From Caenispirillum bisanense (lineage in GTDB: Bacteria > Pseudomonadota > Alphaproteobacteria > Rhodospirillales > UBA2165): a DNA stretch of 43,901 bases. Below are positions 33,082-41,145 of this stretch, in pieces. The translations under genes and the position numbers were made by a program. Location of the stretch: positions 1 through 43,901 of the forward strand of contig CAMDWJ010000034.1 of the NCBI GenBank assembly GCA_945877815.1. The letters are read 5' to 3'. Below the pieces are notes generated by a model that worked only from the letters and a program-made list of their open reading frames with translations, did no database searches and was not told the origin of the DNA. Numbering within the stretch: the stretch's first letter is position 1; every line of letters begins with the position of its first letter.

Positions 33082-35211
33082 TCAGCCCTTCTTCGGCACG
33101 ATCAAGGCATCGACCGCGATGCAACTTGTCTCGCCCACCAGCAGCGGATTGACGTCGATCGATTCGATCTTATCTCCGTGCATCTGGATCAGACCTTGGA
33201 GTGCCGCGAGTGCGCCCGTCACCTGATCGAGTGCCGCGTCGCCGCCGATATGACGCACCAGCCGCCCGAGCTTCGATGCGACCAACGTTTCGCGGATCGT
33301 CGCGCGCGCCACCGGGATCGGCAGCAACACGACCTCGTCCAAGATCTCGGTATAGATGCCGCCGAGGCCGGCGACGAGAAAATGGCCAAGCGGTGATTCA
33401 TTGCTGACGCCGACGATGATCTCGGCCTTCGCCGCCATCATCGGCTGTAGAATGATCGAAACGTCGCCTCGTTTGGAACCGGCGCTGTTCACGCGGCCCT
33501 CCAAGGTCGCATAGGCTTCTTTCAGCGCCACCGCATCGCGAATGCCGGCGATCACGAACCCGGCGGCCGCCTTGTGCGCGACGTCCGGTGCCAGCGCCTT
33601 GAGCACCACCGGAAAACCGAGCGCGGTGGCGGCGGCAATCGCCTCGCCTTCGTTGGCGACCGTTCGGCTTTCGACCATCGGCACGCCGGCGGCTTTGAGG
33701 ATCGCCGCACTTTCGGTTTCGGTGAGGAATCCGGTCTTACCCGCGAACGCCGCGCCCAGATCTTTCAACGCGGCCGAAGGCGGCTCCACCGCGCGCGACG
33801 CCCTCGGAATGGTGTCGTAATAGGCTTGCAGCGAGTCGAAGCCGGTCGCGACATCGCGGAAGAACGGCAAGCCGTTCTCGGCATAGCGATCGCGCAATTC
33901 GGGAACCAACCCGTCCGGCGCCACTACGACGACGGGCGAACCTGTGCGCTGCGCGCGTCCGATCAGATAGTCGGCGACGATCTGCGAGCCCTTCAGGTTC
34001 GGCAGCGGATGGGTGAAGACCATCGTCGGCCCGATCCAGCCGTCGGCTTCCTGCGCCTGGAACAGCGGAGTCATATTTTCCTGGCCGCCGATCACGCCGG
34101 TATCGGTCGGATTGCGTACCACGCCGGCACCCTCGAGGGTCTTGATGAATTCTGCGACCTTGCCGCTCCACGATCCGTCGGGATTGCCAGCGAGCGTCAG
34201 TCCGCGCGCTTCGGCGAAGTCCGCCATCATGGAGGCACCGCCGCCCGTCGTCGTGACTGACACGAGCGCGGTGTTGGTCACCCGCGTCTTGGTGCCGAGT
34301 AAAACGCCGCAGGCACCCGCCAAGGCTTCCACCGTCGGCACCGAGGCGATGCCGTATTCGCGGAAAAGTGCGTCGAAGGCGCGGGCACTCCCGGCCAGAC
34401 GCGAGGAATGCGCCTCGGTCGCCCCGGCGCCCGCCTTGGAGCGGCCGAGCTTGAGCGCCACGATCGGTTTACCCGCCTGACGTGCGGCATCGGCCAGGGT
34501 ACGGAACCGGTCACCATCGGAAATGCCTTCGATGATCAGACCGATGATGCCGGTATCCGGGTCCTCGATGAAATATTCGAGGAAGTCGAGCATGGAGAGG
34601 TCGGCTTCGTTGCCGAGCGGCACGAATTTCGACAGCCCCGCGCGCAAATCGCGCAAACGGGGTGCTAAGGAATTGAACAAAGCGCCCGAGTGCGCCGCGA
34701 CCGACACCGGGCCCGGCGTGAGGTCATCGCCGTAGGCGCTGGAATAGCCGAGCGAGACTTTGTCGGTTGCGTTGAAGATGCCGTTGGTATTGGGCCCGAC
34801 GATCCGCAGATTGCCCGCCTTGGCGATGGCGACGATCTCGGCTTGCAACGCGCGGCCTTCGTCGGTGCCCATTTCAGCGAAGCCGACCGAGCCGATTACC
34901 ATGGATTTCATGCCGTTCGCGACACAATCCTTCAACGCCCCGGCGCTGAGCGCCGCCGGGATCACCATCAGCGCGGCATCAACAGGCTCCGGCACCTCGG
35001 CCAGTGATTTATAGGCTTTGACGCCCTCGATCTCGCCGCCGCCCGGATTGATCGGATAGAAGTTGCCGGGATAGCCGCCCTTCAACAGATAACGCACGGC
35101 CGTATTGCCCTGCTTGCCGCGCGTGGCCGAAGCACCGATCACGGCGACGCTTTTCGGCTTGAACAGCGGACCTAGCACCTTGAGCGCGCCTTCGGGAAAA
35201 CGAACGCTCAT
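33082..35211 (-). CDS. Acetate-CoA ligase (ADP-forming)-type acyl-CoA synthetase, fused alpha-beta
   Basis: A 709-residue protein starting MSVRFPEGALKVLGPLFKPK; the open frame extends upstream through the enoyl-CoA hydratase gene, but the start at 35211 is 2 nt after that gene's stop. Domains in order are CoA-binding Rossmann (about 15-120, SVAVIGAS), succinyl-CoA-ligase-like (to about 450) and ATP-grasp (about 490-705, FPVVLKALAPDVAHK, IDVNPLL). His268 in the EAHSSRLAGS segment is the candidate phosphohistidine. The reaction is acyl acid plus CoA plus ATP giving acyl-CoA, ADP and phosphate. Operon with the hydratase suggests CoA activation then hydration of a catabolic acid. Confidence 0.93.
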   Translation of the reverse strand: MSVRFPEGALKVLGPLFKPKSVAVIGASATRGKQGNTAVRYLLKGGYPGNFYPINPGGGEIEGVKAYKSLAEVPEPVDAALMVIPAALSAGALKDCVANGMKSMVIGSVGFAEMGTDEGRALQAEIVAIAKAGNLRIVGPNTNGIFNATDKVSLGYSSAYGDDLTPGPVSVAAHSGALFNSLAPRLRDLRAGLSKFVPLGNEADLSMLDFLEYFIEDPDTGIIGLIIEGISDGDRFRTLADAARQAGKPIVALKLGRSKAGAGATEAHSSRLAGSARAFDALFREYGIASVPTVEALAGACGVLLGTKTRVTNTALVSVTTTGGGASMMADFAEARGLTLAGNPDGSWSGKVAEFIKTLEGAGVVRNPTDTGVIGGQENMTPLFQAQEADGWIGPTMVFTHPLPNLKGSQIVADYLIGRAQRTGSPVVVVAPDGLVPELRDRYAENGLPFFRDVATGFDSLQAYYDTIPRASRAVEPPSAALKDLGAAFAGKTGFLTETESAAILKAAGVPMVESRTVANEGEAIAAATALGFPVVLKALAPDVAHKAAAGFVIAGIRDAVALKEAYATLEGRVNSAGSKRGDVSIILQPMMAAKAEIIVGVSNESPLGHFLVAGLGGIYTEILDEVVLLPIPVARATIRETLVASKLGRLVRHIGGDAALDQVTGALAALQGLIQMHGDKIESIDVNPLLVGETSCIAVDALIVPKKG

Positions 35212-35213
35212 AT

Positions 35214-35993
35214 TTAGCGTCCCTGCCACTTGGCCGGGCGTTTCTCGATGAAGGCGCGCGCTCCTTCTTTCTGATCCTCCGAGGTATAGACGTCGGGCCC
35301 GGTATCCAATCGGATGCCGGTATGCAGCGGCATGCCTTGGGTCTTGCGATAGGTGAGCTTGAGCCGTTGCAGCGACAGCGGCGCCGACGAGATCACGTCC
35401 TCGAGGAAGGTCATGGCATCCGCCATCAGACTGGCGGCCGGGAAGATGCGGTTGACGAGACCCCAGCGCTCCATCTCGGTGACCGCGATGCGCCGCCCGG
35501 TGAGCAGCCATTCCATCGCGATGGCGGGCGGCACCATCTGCGGCAATGCGACCGAGGCGAAATGCGCGCCCCGCCCGCGCTTGGCCTCCGGCACCGCGAA
35601 AAAGGCGCTGTCGGCGGCGACGATCATGTCGCATGACAAAGCGAGTTCAAATCCGCCCGCCATGGCCGGGCCGTTGACAATGGCGAGCGTTGGCTTGCGC
35701 GAATCCATCATCACTTCGCAGATGGAACGGCGCGAGGAATGCAGTGGCCCATAGAAGGGCTTGCCCGCGTCCGCCGTATTCTTGGCAGCGCGCAGATCGG
35801 CGCCCGAGCAAAAGGCGGTGCCCGCCCCGGTCAACGCGATCACATAAACGCTGTCGTCGTGATCGGCGTCGAACACTGCGCTCATTAGCTGCTCGACAAG
35901 CTCGTTGGTCAGCGCGTTGCGCATGTCCGGCCGGTTCAGGGTCAGGATTCGCACCGGACCCTTGTTTTCGATTAAAAGCGCCTGATCCGCCAT
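35214..35993 (-). CDS. Enoyl-CoA hydratase/isomerase (crotonase family)
   Basis: A 259-residue crotonase-fold protein. The oxyanion-hole blocks are GAGTAFCSGADL (about 56-67) and NGPAMAGGFELALSCD (107-122). The two acidic catalytic positions are Glu116 and Glu136 (FAVPEAKRG), so a hydratase activity is credible. The C-terminus has the usual SEDQKEGARAFIEKRPAKWQGR tail. It is the first gene of a two-gene minus-strand operon with the ADP-forming acyl-CoA synthetase, 2 nt apart. Together they can convert an unsaturated acid to a 3-hydroxyacyl-CoA. It is divergent from the HMG-CoA-lyase-like gene across a 194-nt spacer containing repeat copy D. Confidence 0.92.
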   Translation of the reverse strand: MADQALLIENKGPVRILTLNRPDMRNALTNELVEQLMSAVFDADHDDSVYVIALTGAGTAFCSGADLRAAKNTADAGKPFYGPLHSSRRSICEVMMDSRKPTLAIVNGPAMAGGFELALSCDMIVAADSAFFAVPEAKRGRGAHFASVALPQMVPPAIAMEWLLTGRRIAVTEMERWGLVNRIFPAASLMADAMTFLEDVISSAPLSLQRLKLTYRKTQGMPLHTGIRLDTGPDVYTSEDQKEGARAFIEKRPAKWQGR

Positions 35994-36101
35994 GTTTTCG
36001 CCCTCCCCGGCTATATTCGATAACTGAATTCAAACTGCGGCGGGGTCAGAGTCAACTGTTTCACCTCGGTTTGAAAACCGTTAACCCGTATATTATTCTC
36101 C

Positions 36102-36165
36102 GTCATGCCCCGACTTGTTCGGGGCATCCATAGATGGACCCCCCGGTCGAGCCGGGGGGTGACGA
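36102..36165. repeat. Composite palindromic (REP-like) element, copy D
   Basis: Two perfect hairpins, ATGCCCCGA-cttgt-TCGGGGCAT and ACCCCCCGG-tcgag-CCGGGGGGT, bracketed by GTCATG and GTGACGA. It is shorter than copies A and C and has no long spacer. It lies in the divergent spacer upstream of the HMG-CoA-lyase-like gene, ending 22 nt before that start. Confidence 0.85.
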
Positions 36166-36187
36166 AAAAGCAGTGGAGGTCGCGAAA

Positions 36188-37147
36188 ATGGCCAATTTCC
36201 CGAAGCGCATCGAAATCAAGGAAGAAGGCCCGCGCGAGGGCTTCCAGATCGAGAAAAATCCGATCCCCACCGCGCGTAAGATCGAATTCATCGATGCCCT
36301 GTCCGAAACCGGGCTAAAGACCATCCAGACCGTCTCCTTCGTCAATCCGAAAGTCGTGCCCAACATGGCCGACGCCGAGGACGTGGTCGCCGGCTTCACC
36401 GCGAAACCGGGTGTCACCTATACCGGCCTGTTCCTCAACGATCAGGGCATGGCCCGCGCACTCGCCACCAAGAAGCTGACAGTCAAAGGCTCTATCTCGC
36501 TCTGCGCGTCCGAAGCCTTCCTCAAGCGCAACCAAAACCGCACCCTGGATCAGCAATTGGCCGCGCAGCACGAAAGCATCGAGCGCTACAAGAAAAACAA
36601 CATCAAGATCGAAAGTGCGGGCATCTCTGCCGCCTTCGGCTGCAATTTCGAGGGCGATGTGAAGGTCGACCGCATCATGTCGATGGCCGTGACCATCTTC
36701 GAGGTCGCCGCCGAGCATGATGTGACGATCAAGCATTTCGCGCTGATGGATACGATGGCCTGGGCGACGCCCGACCGCATCAAGCGCGTCGTCGGCGCCT
36801 TGCAGGACAAATACCCGCATATCCAATACGGGCTGCACCTGCACGATACGCGCGGCATGGGCATCGCCAATGCCTATGCGGGCCTCGAAATGGGTATCGC
36901 GCATTACGATGCGTGCGTCGCCGGCCTCGGCGGCTGCCCCTTCGCGGGACACGCGGGTGCGGCGGGCAATGTCTGCACCGAAGACCTCGTCTTCATGGCT
37001 CACGAGATGGGGATCGAAACCGGCCTCGATCTCGAAAGGCTGGTCGAATGCGCGAAGATGGCCGAAGACATCGTCGGCCACCCGCTCGCCGGTTCGGTGA
37101 TGACGGGTGGGAGTTTGCAGCGGCTCAGGGAGAAGGTCGCGGCTTAG
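36188..37147 (+). CDS. Hydroxymethylglutaryl-CoA lyase-like protein (HMGL/pyruvate carboxyltransferase fold)
   Basis: A 319-residue TIM-barrel lyase. Start 36188 follows GGAGG at 36174-36178; the longer frame from 36134 runs into the repeat. Family motifs are GPREG at 14-18, HLHDTRGMGIANAY with His217 and His219 as metal ligands, and GLGGCPFAGHAGAAGN with the conserved Cys250 and Asn261. HMG-CoA lyases usually have GPRDG, where the Asp binds the metal; here it is Glu17. The Cys loop is also two residues longer than the typical GGCPYAxGASGN. It probably cleaves a 3-hydroxy-3-methyl-acyl-CoA or related substrate, and may act after the neighbouring CoA ligase and hydratase. Confidence 0.88.
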   Translation: MANFPKRIEIKEEGPREGFQIEKNPIPTARKIEFIDALSETGLKTIQTVSFVNPKVVPNMADAEDVVAGFTAKPGVTYTGLFLNDQGMARALATKKLTVKGSISLCASEAFLKRNQNRTLDQQLAAQHESIERYKKNNIKIESAGISAAFGCNFEGDVKVDRIMSMAVTIFEVAAEHDVTIKHFALMDTMAWATPDRIKRVVGALQDKYPHIQYGLHLHDTRGMGIANAYAGLEMGIAHYDACVAGLGGCPFAGHAGAAGNVCTEDLVFMAHEMGIETGLDLERLVECAKMAEDIVGHPLAGSVMTGGSLQRLREKVAA

Positions 37148-37518
37148 TCCAAACTCGGGCGCGTAACCACAAACGTCGCCGCGCCAATGAGCATGACGAT
37201 CTGCGCGATCAAGGCCCAAATCGGCGCATCGAGCGCCCAGGTCAGAAATGGCGAGGCCGCCATCGTGCTCAGCGAATAAATTTTGGTACGGAACGAGATC
37301 GCACCGTAGCGGCGCCAATTCGCGATCATCGGCCCGAATATACGATGGCTTTCCAGCCAGAGCTGCAGGCGCGGCGACGAGCGCGCAAAGCAATAGGCAG
37401 CTAGAAGCACGAAGGGCGTCGTCGGCAGCAGCGGCAGGACCGCGCCGACGATGCCGAGGCCGAGCGCGACCCATCCGCCCGCCATCCAGACTATTTTGGC
37501 GCGTCCAACGCTGCTCAT
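37144..37518 (-). CDS. DUF454 (YbaN-like) inner membrane protein
   Basis: A 124-residue membrane protein, matching E. coli YbaN (125) in length. The N-terminal membrane segment (IVWMAGGWVALGLGIVGAVL) is followed by the family signature LPLLPTTPFVLLAAYCFARSSPRLQLWLESHRIFGP. Two more hydrophobic helices lie in the C-terminal half. ATG 37518 is chosen by homology; the open frame continues to 37587 and a GAGGTGG lies there, so a 147-residue form is possible. It overlaps the HMGL-like gene end by 4 nt, convergently. Function is unknown. Confidence 0.85.
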   Translation of the reverse strand: MSSVGRAKIVWMAGGWVALGLGIVGAVLPLLPTTPFVLLAAYCFARSSPRLQLWLESHRIFGPMIANWRRYGAISFRTKIYSLSTMAASPFLTWALDAPIWALIAQIVMLIGAATFVVTRPSLD

Positions 37519-37956
37519 GTTGGAGATTCGCCCGCTTCGATGTAGGAATTCAATCCGAGTCCACCTCACGCTCGATGCGTTCACCAATATCGCGCTGCGC
37601 GAGGCTATCCACCCCCCCCCGCCTATCTTGACTTATCCTGTTATGAGAACAAATAAAGAACTATGTGCGTCTACAGCGGCAGAGCAACCAGACGAAGGAT
37701 AACCAAAGAGCCCCGGAAAATGTCGAGACCCCGACCTATCGAATGTCGAAAAACGGCCTATGAAATGTCGAGACGATGTCGAGACAATGTAGAGAGAATG
37801 TCGAGAAAACGGCCTAGGGAATGTCGAGACGGTCAAAAGCGGAATGGCAGAAATCCAAGCGTTTTTAAGCTCAATGTCGAGAAAACGCGTTTTGCCGGGT
37901 ATATCCCCAGTCCGCGGGCGGCGCAAAACCTCCGTCCGCCTGGGTTTCGGTGCGCC
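37519..37956. other. 438-nt gene-free region between DUF454 and SDR genes
   Basis: No credible gene lies on either strand here. It holds a C9 tract at 37612-37620, a locally AT-richer stretch (37640-37700, including AACAAATAAAG) unlike its surroundings, and the AATGTCGAGA repeat array described separately. The DUF454 gene reads away from it to the left, and the SDR gene ends at its right edge. A large open frame crossing it on the plus strand has no homology and is rejected. Confidence 0.7.
37719..37882. repeat. Array of AATGTCGAGA direct repeats with helical (11 bp) phasing
   Basis: Eight copies of a 10-bp unit, exact or with one mismatch, begin at 37719, 37742, 37764, 37775, 37786, 37797, 37820 and 37873. 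Start-to-start distances are 23, 22, 11, 11, 11, 23 and 53, so seven copies lie on one face of the DNA helix at one- or two-turn spacing. The two-turn intervals at 37742 and 37797 share the filler AAACGGCCTA. This resembles an operator array or an iteron cluster rather than a coding repeat. The bound factor is unknown. Confidence 0.85.
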
Positions 37957-38850
37957 CTAGCCACCTTTTTTGACGTTGATCTTGGCGAAGGCCTCCTGAC
38001 GGTACTTGTTGGCCGCGACGCGTTTGGGGTCCGGCGGTTCGGTCGTCCAATTGGCCAGGATCTCGTTCACCTTCGTCTGATAGCTCGCCTTCATTTCCTG
38101 ATGCGGCAGGACGTAGGGCGCGTTGGCCTTGATGGCGGCGACGGTCATCTCGCCCATCTCGCGCGGCTCGGTGCCGCCCTCGAAGCTCTTGTCGGCGAGT
38201 TGGTAGAATTCCTCGCTCAGTTCGGTCCCAGTGTCGGCCAGCCCGTCCGGCCGGTTGCGCGCCGAACGGTTGAAGTTAGTCTTCACCGCCGCCGGGCAGA
38301 GCACGGTAACGCCGATGCCCTGGGTGCTGAGTTCCTTGCGCAGCCCCTCGCTCAACCCCACGACTGCGAATTTGGACGTCGAATAGACGACATTGCCGGG
38401 AGAGGAGCCCAGCCCCGCCATGGACGAGGTATTCACGATATGGCCAGGCTCGCCGTGCGCCAGCATGCGGGGCAGGAAGGTGCGGATACCATTGACGACG
38501 CCGCCGATATTGACCCCGAGCGTCCAATCCCAATCGTCGTAGCTCGCATTCTGCACCAGCCCGCGCGAGGCCACACCCGCATTGTTGCACAGCACATGCA
38601 GATTGCCGAAAATGCGCGTCACCTCGTCGGCAACGCGTGCATAGGCGTCGCGGTCGGTGACGTCGAGCTTCACCGAATGGATGGCGTTGCTGCGCCGCGC
38701 GAGTTGGTCTTTCGCCTTGGCGAGCGCCGCCTCCTCGATATCGGCGATCACCACGTTCATGCCCTGATCGAGAAAGGCTTCGGCCAAGCCAAAGCCGATG
38801 CCGCTCGCCCCGCCGGTGACGAAGGCGGTCTTACCTTGAAGATTGTCCAT
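37957..38850 (-). CDS. Short-chain dehydrogenase/reductase (SDR), NAD(P)-dependent
   Basis: A 297-residue classical SDR. The cofactor motif TGGASGIG is at 12-19, NNAG at 89-92, the catalytic tetrad is Asn114, Ser143, Tyr156 and Lys160 (YSTSK). Asp37 at the end of the second strand (VVIADIEE) favours NAD(H). Start codon ATG 38850 immediately follows the stop of the upstream luciferase-like gene (no gap), so the two are translationally coupled. It probably oxidises a hydroxyl group on the product or substrate of that monooxygenase. The specific substrate is unknown. Confidence 0.93.
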   Translation of the reverse strand: MDNLQGKTAFVTGGASGIGFGLAEAFLDQGMNVVIADIEEAALAKAKDQLARRSNAIHSVKLDVTDRDAYARVADEVTRIFGNLHVLCNNAGVASRGLVQNASYDDWDWTLGVNIGGVVNGIRTFLPRMLAHGEPGHIVNTSSMAGLGSSPGNVVYSTSKFAVVGLSEGLRKELSTQGIGVTVLCPAAVKTNFNRSARNRPDGLADTGTELSEEFYQLADKSFEGGTEPREMGEMTVAAIKANAPYVLPHQEMKASYQTKVNEILANWTTEPPDPKRVAANKYRQEAFAKINVKKGG

Positions 38851-40047
38851 TTATTCTGCTGCCTTGCTGGATTTTTCACTAAGGTTCTTTGTCGCTTCGA
38901 AGCGCGCGGTTGCTTCGGCGACGCCTTCGCGAGCGAGGGCGCGGTTGGCCTCCTGGTTGGGCGCGTTGCGATCGTACGAATCTTGCCGCAGCCAATTCGA
39001 ATTGTTGAGGCGCGGGCGCACTTCTTCCGCGATCAGCTGGAAGCTGCGCTGCGTCGCCGGCCAGTTCGCCCAATCGTGCTGGAAGACGAGCACGCCGCCG
39101 AAACCGCCGAGCTTGGCGCGCATGCGCGTCAGCTCGCGCACCGCGTCGTCGGGCGTCCCCACAATGGCGCGCTGGGTCTCCAAAAGGTAGGCGACCGGAT
39201 CGGCAAGGCCGCGCGGCACTGCATTAGCGGCGGGCACGATATCGTTGGAATAGCCGACCCATTTTTCGAGCCCGTAGGCGCAATCCTGTTTCGCCTGCTC
39301 GCGCGTCTCGGCGATATGCATCATCACCGTGAATTTCCATTTGGAACGGTCGGCCACATGGCCGTGTTTCGCGCAGGTTTCTTCGTAGATCGCCCAATTG
39401 GCGAGGTGGTGCTCGAGCGAGGCATCGTCGGTGCCGCCCAGCACCAACACGCCGGCGCCATATTTGCCGGCATTGAGCACGCCGGACGGCGAACGGATCG
39501 AGGTGACGGCCAACTCCAGCGTCGGCTTCGTGTAGCAGCCGACCGAGAGGCGCGCATTGTTCAATTCGAACCAGTCGGTCTTGCGGGTCACGAACTCGCC
39601 GCGCAGCAGCGCAACGATGCATTCCAGCGCCTCTTCCATGCGCGGGCGCAGATCGGCGGGCTTGAGGCCAAACATGCCGGCATCGGTGGGAAGTGCGCCC
39701 GGCCCCGCCCCGAACATCACGCGGCCGCGTGTCATATGATCGAGCTGCGCCATGGTCTCGGCGACGATGAAGGGATGATGATAGGGCAGCGATTTCACCC
39801 CAGTGCCGAGGCGGATATATTTGGTGCGCTCGGCGGCGGCCGCGATGAAGACCTCGGGTGCTGCGATGATTTCGAAGCCGCCGGAATGATGCTCGCCGAT
39901 CCAGGCTTCCTCGAAGCCCAGCCGATCCAGCATCTCGATCAAAGACAAATCGCGTTCGAAGGCATAGCTCGGATCGAGGTTGGTCGCATGGTGCGGCCCG
40001 TGGAAAAGCCCGAAGGCGAGCGGGCGATCGTAGACGAGATTGGTCAT
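38851..40047 (-). CDS. Luciferase-like (LLM class) flavin-dependent monooxygenase, LimB-like
   Basis: A 398-residue bacterial-luciferase-fold protein. Start 40047 (MTNLVYDRPLAFGLFHGP) follows a CAGGGA site; the open frame reaches 40119 without homology. Family blocks include GFEEAWIGEHHSGG, IRLGTGVKSLPYHHPFIVAE, LDHMTRGRVMFGAGPGALPTDAGMFGL. Relatives include the limonene 1,2-monooxygenase group and alkane or sulfonate monooxygenases, using reduced flavin supplied by a separate reductase, which is not encoded here. It forms an operon with the SDR gene and lies 234 nt downstream of a TetR regulator on the same strand, which may control it. Confidence 0.9.
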   Translation of the reverse strand: MTNLVYDRPLAFGLFHGPHHATNLDPSYAFERDLSLIEMLDRLGFEEAWIGEHHSGGFEIIAAPEVFIAAAAERTKYIRLGTGVKSLPYHHPFIVAETMAQLDHMTRGRVMFGAGPGALPTDAGMFGLKPADLRPRMEEALECIVALLRGEFVTRKTDWFELNNARLSVGCYTKPTLELAVTSIRSPSGVLNAGKYGAGVLVLGGTDDASLEHHLANWAIYEETCAKHGHVADRSKWKFTVMMHIAETREQAKQDCAYGLEKWVGYSNDIVPAANAVPRGLADPVAYLLETQRAIVGTPDDAVRELTRMRAKLGGFGGVLVFQHDWANWPATQRSFQLIAEEVRPRLNNSNWLRQDSYDRNAPNQEANRALAREGVAEATARFEATKNLSEKSSKAAE

Positions 40048-40281
40048 GAGCTGCGTCCCTGTTCTTTTGTGGGGTTCTTTTATAGGGCCTATCTTAGCGT
40101 CCCCGGTTTGGCCTTGCACGGCTGTTCCGATCGAAAAAAGACGCTCTCATATTCGCCAAGCGCAAACCCCCTTAACCCCCTCCTGTCGACGGATAGGCAA
40201 CAACACCTCCATTCCTGCGAGTGCCCGCACGCGCTGCTGCGTAACCGGGTTCAGTATTCAGAATGCGCCGCCACGCTAGCG
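40048..40281. other. Spacer between the TetR gene and the LLM-SDR operon
   Basis: A 234-nt gap that should hold the promoter of the LLM-SDR operon (minus strand). I see no strong hairpin, repeat or convincing -35/-10 pair. No small gene is supported. Confidence 0.4.
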
Positions 40282-41010
40282 CTACGACGCGAACCCACTG
40301 GCCGGCGCCGTAAACCCGCCGCGCAGGAACGGCATGATATGCGCCAACATGCGTGGAACATCGACAGAATCGATGGCACCCATCGACGAAGATGCGACAC
40401 GGTCACGCGTGATGACGCAGGCGCGCATCACCGCGATCGCGCATTGATAGCGCCAGGCGATATCCTCCGCCGACAGGTTCGGCAATGCCTGCGCCAAGGC
40501 TTCAACGAAATTCTTGCGCATCGCGCCGTAGGTTTCCTGGACGATTTCCTGGCACAGTTTGTCCTGTGCCTGCGTCGTCGCAACCCAGTTCAAGACGCGC
40601 ATGAAATTACGCCAACCCGGATCTGGATTGTTTTCGGCGTCGGCGAAGGGCGTGATGAAAGCCTTCAGCCAACCGTCGAGGGAGATCGCCGATCGGTCAG
40701 GCGCGTAAGCCGTGTCGAGAAGGGTCATACGCGCGCTGTTGATCACACTGGATCGGCGCTGCACGACGGCGCGCAGCAAATCCGACTTGTTGCCGAAATA
40801 ATAATTCACGGCCGCGATGTTCACCTCGGCCTCAATCATGATCTCGCGCAGCGAGGCGCCGTGTATGCCCTTCTCGGCAAAGATCTGCTCGGCGGCATCG
40901 AGAATTTTGGTTTGAGTGATACGGCCGGAGCGGTTGCGCCGGGTGCTCGCTCCCTTGGCGGCAATCTGTGCGGTACATTTCGTGGATTTAGGCGGCTGCA
41001 TGATGTTCAT
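40282..41010 (-). CDS. TetR/AcrR family transcriptional regulator
   Basis: A 242-residue regulator. Start 41010 (MNIMQPPKSTKC) follows GGGGAG on the minus strand; an upstream in-frame ATG at 41061 is less likely. The N-terminal helix-turn-helix is typical: RITQTKILDAAEQIFAEKGIHGASLREIMIEAEVNIAAVNYYFGNKSDLLRAVV (given here only as landmarks ILDAAEQIFAEKG, IHGASLREI, VNYYFGNKSDLL). The C-terminal ligand domain resembles the CerR/YbiH-like type. It is divergent from the broken alpha/beta hydrolase and upstream of the LLM-SDR operon, so either may be its target. The ligand is unknown. Confidence 0.92.
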   Translation of the reverse strand: MNIMQPPKSTKCTAQIAAKGASTRRNRSGRITQTKILDAAEQIFAEKGIHGASLREIMIEAEVNIAAVNYYFGNKSDLLRAVVQRRSSVINSARMTLLDTAYAPDRSAISLDGWLKAFITPFADAENNPDPGWRNFMRVLNWVATTQAQDKLCQEIVQETYGAMRKNFVEALAQALPNLSAEDIAWRYQCAIAVMRACVITRDRVASSSMGAIDSVDVPRMLAHIMPFLRGGFTAPASGFAS

Positions 41011-41077
41011 CGTCCGCACTCCCCAATTCCAAAGAGCGGAACGGTGCAGTGTAAATCCCAAGGAAAAACAAGATCAA

Positions 41078-41093
41078 TTCCATTTTCATGGGA
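41078..41093. promoter_or_regulatory. Candidate TetR operator in the tetR/hydrolase divergent spacer
   Basis: TTCCAT-tttc-ATGGGA is a near-perfect inverted repeat (one mismatched pair) in the 135-nt spacer between the divergent regulator and the hydrolase remnant. A CCAAGGAAA direct repeat also occurs twice there (about 41059 and 41123). TetR proteins commonly bind such palindromes near their own start; this is inference. Confidence 0.3.
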
Positions 41094-41145
41094 GTTTCAT
41101 CTCTTTATTCTTCCAAGGAAACTAAAACCACGAAAGGAGCATTCC

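Noticed and set aside
33082-35634. 850-residue form of the acyl-CoA synthetase
   Set aside because: The extra N-terminal residues overlap the enoyl-CoA hydratase gene and show no homology; the start at 35211 fits the family.
37719-37882. CRISPR array
   Set aside because: Units are only 10 bp, spacing is in multiples of about 11 bp and there are no unique 30-40 nt spacers or cas genes.
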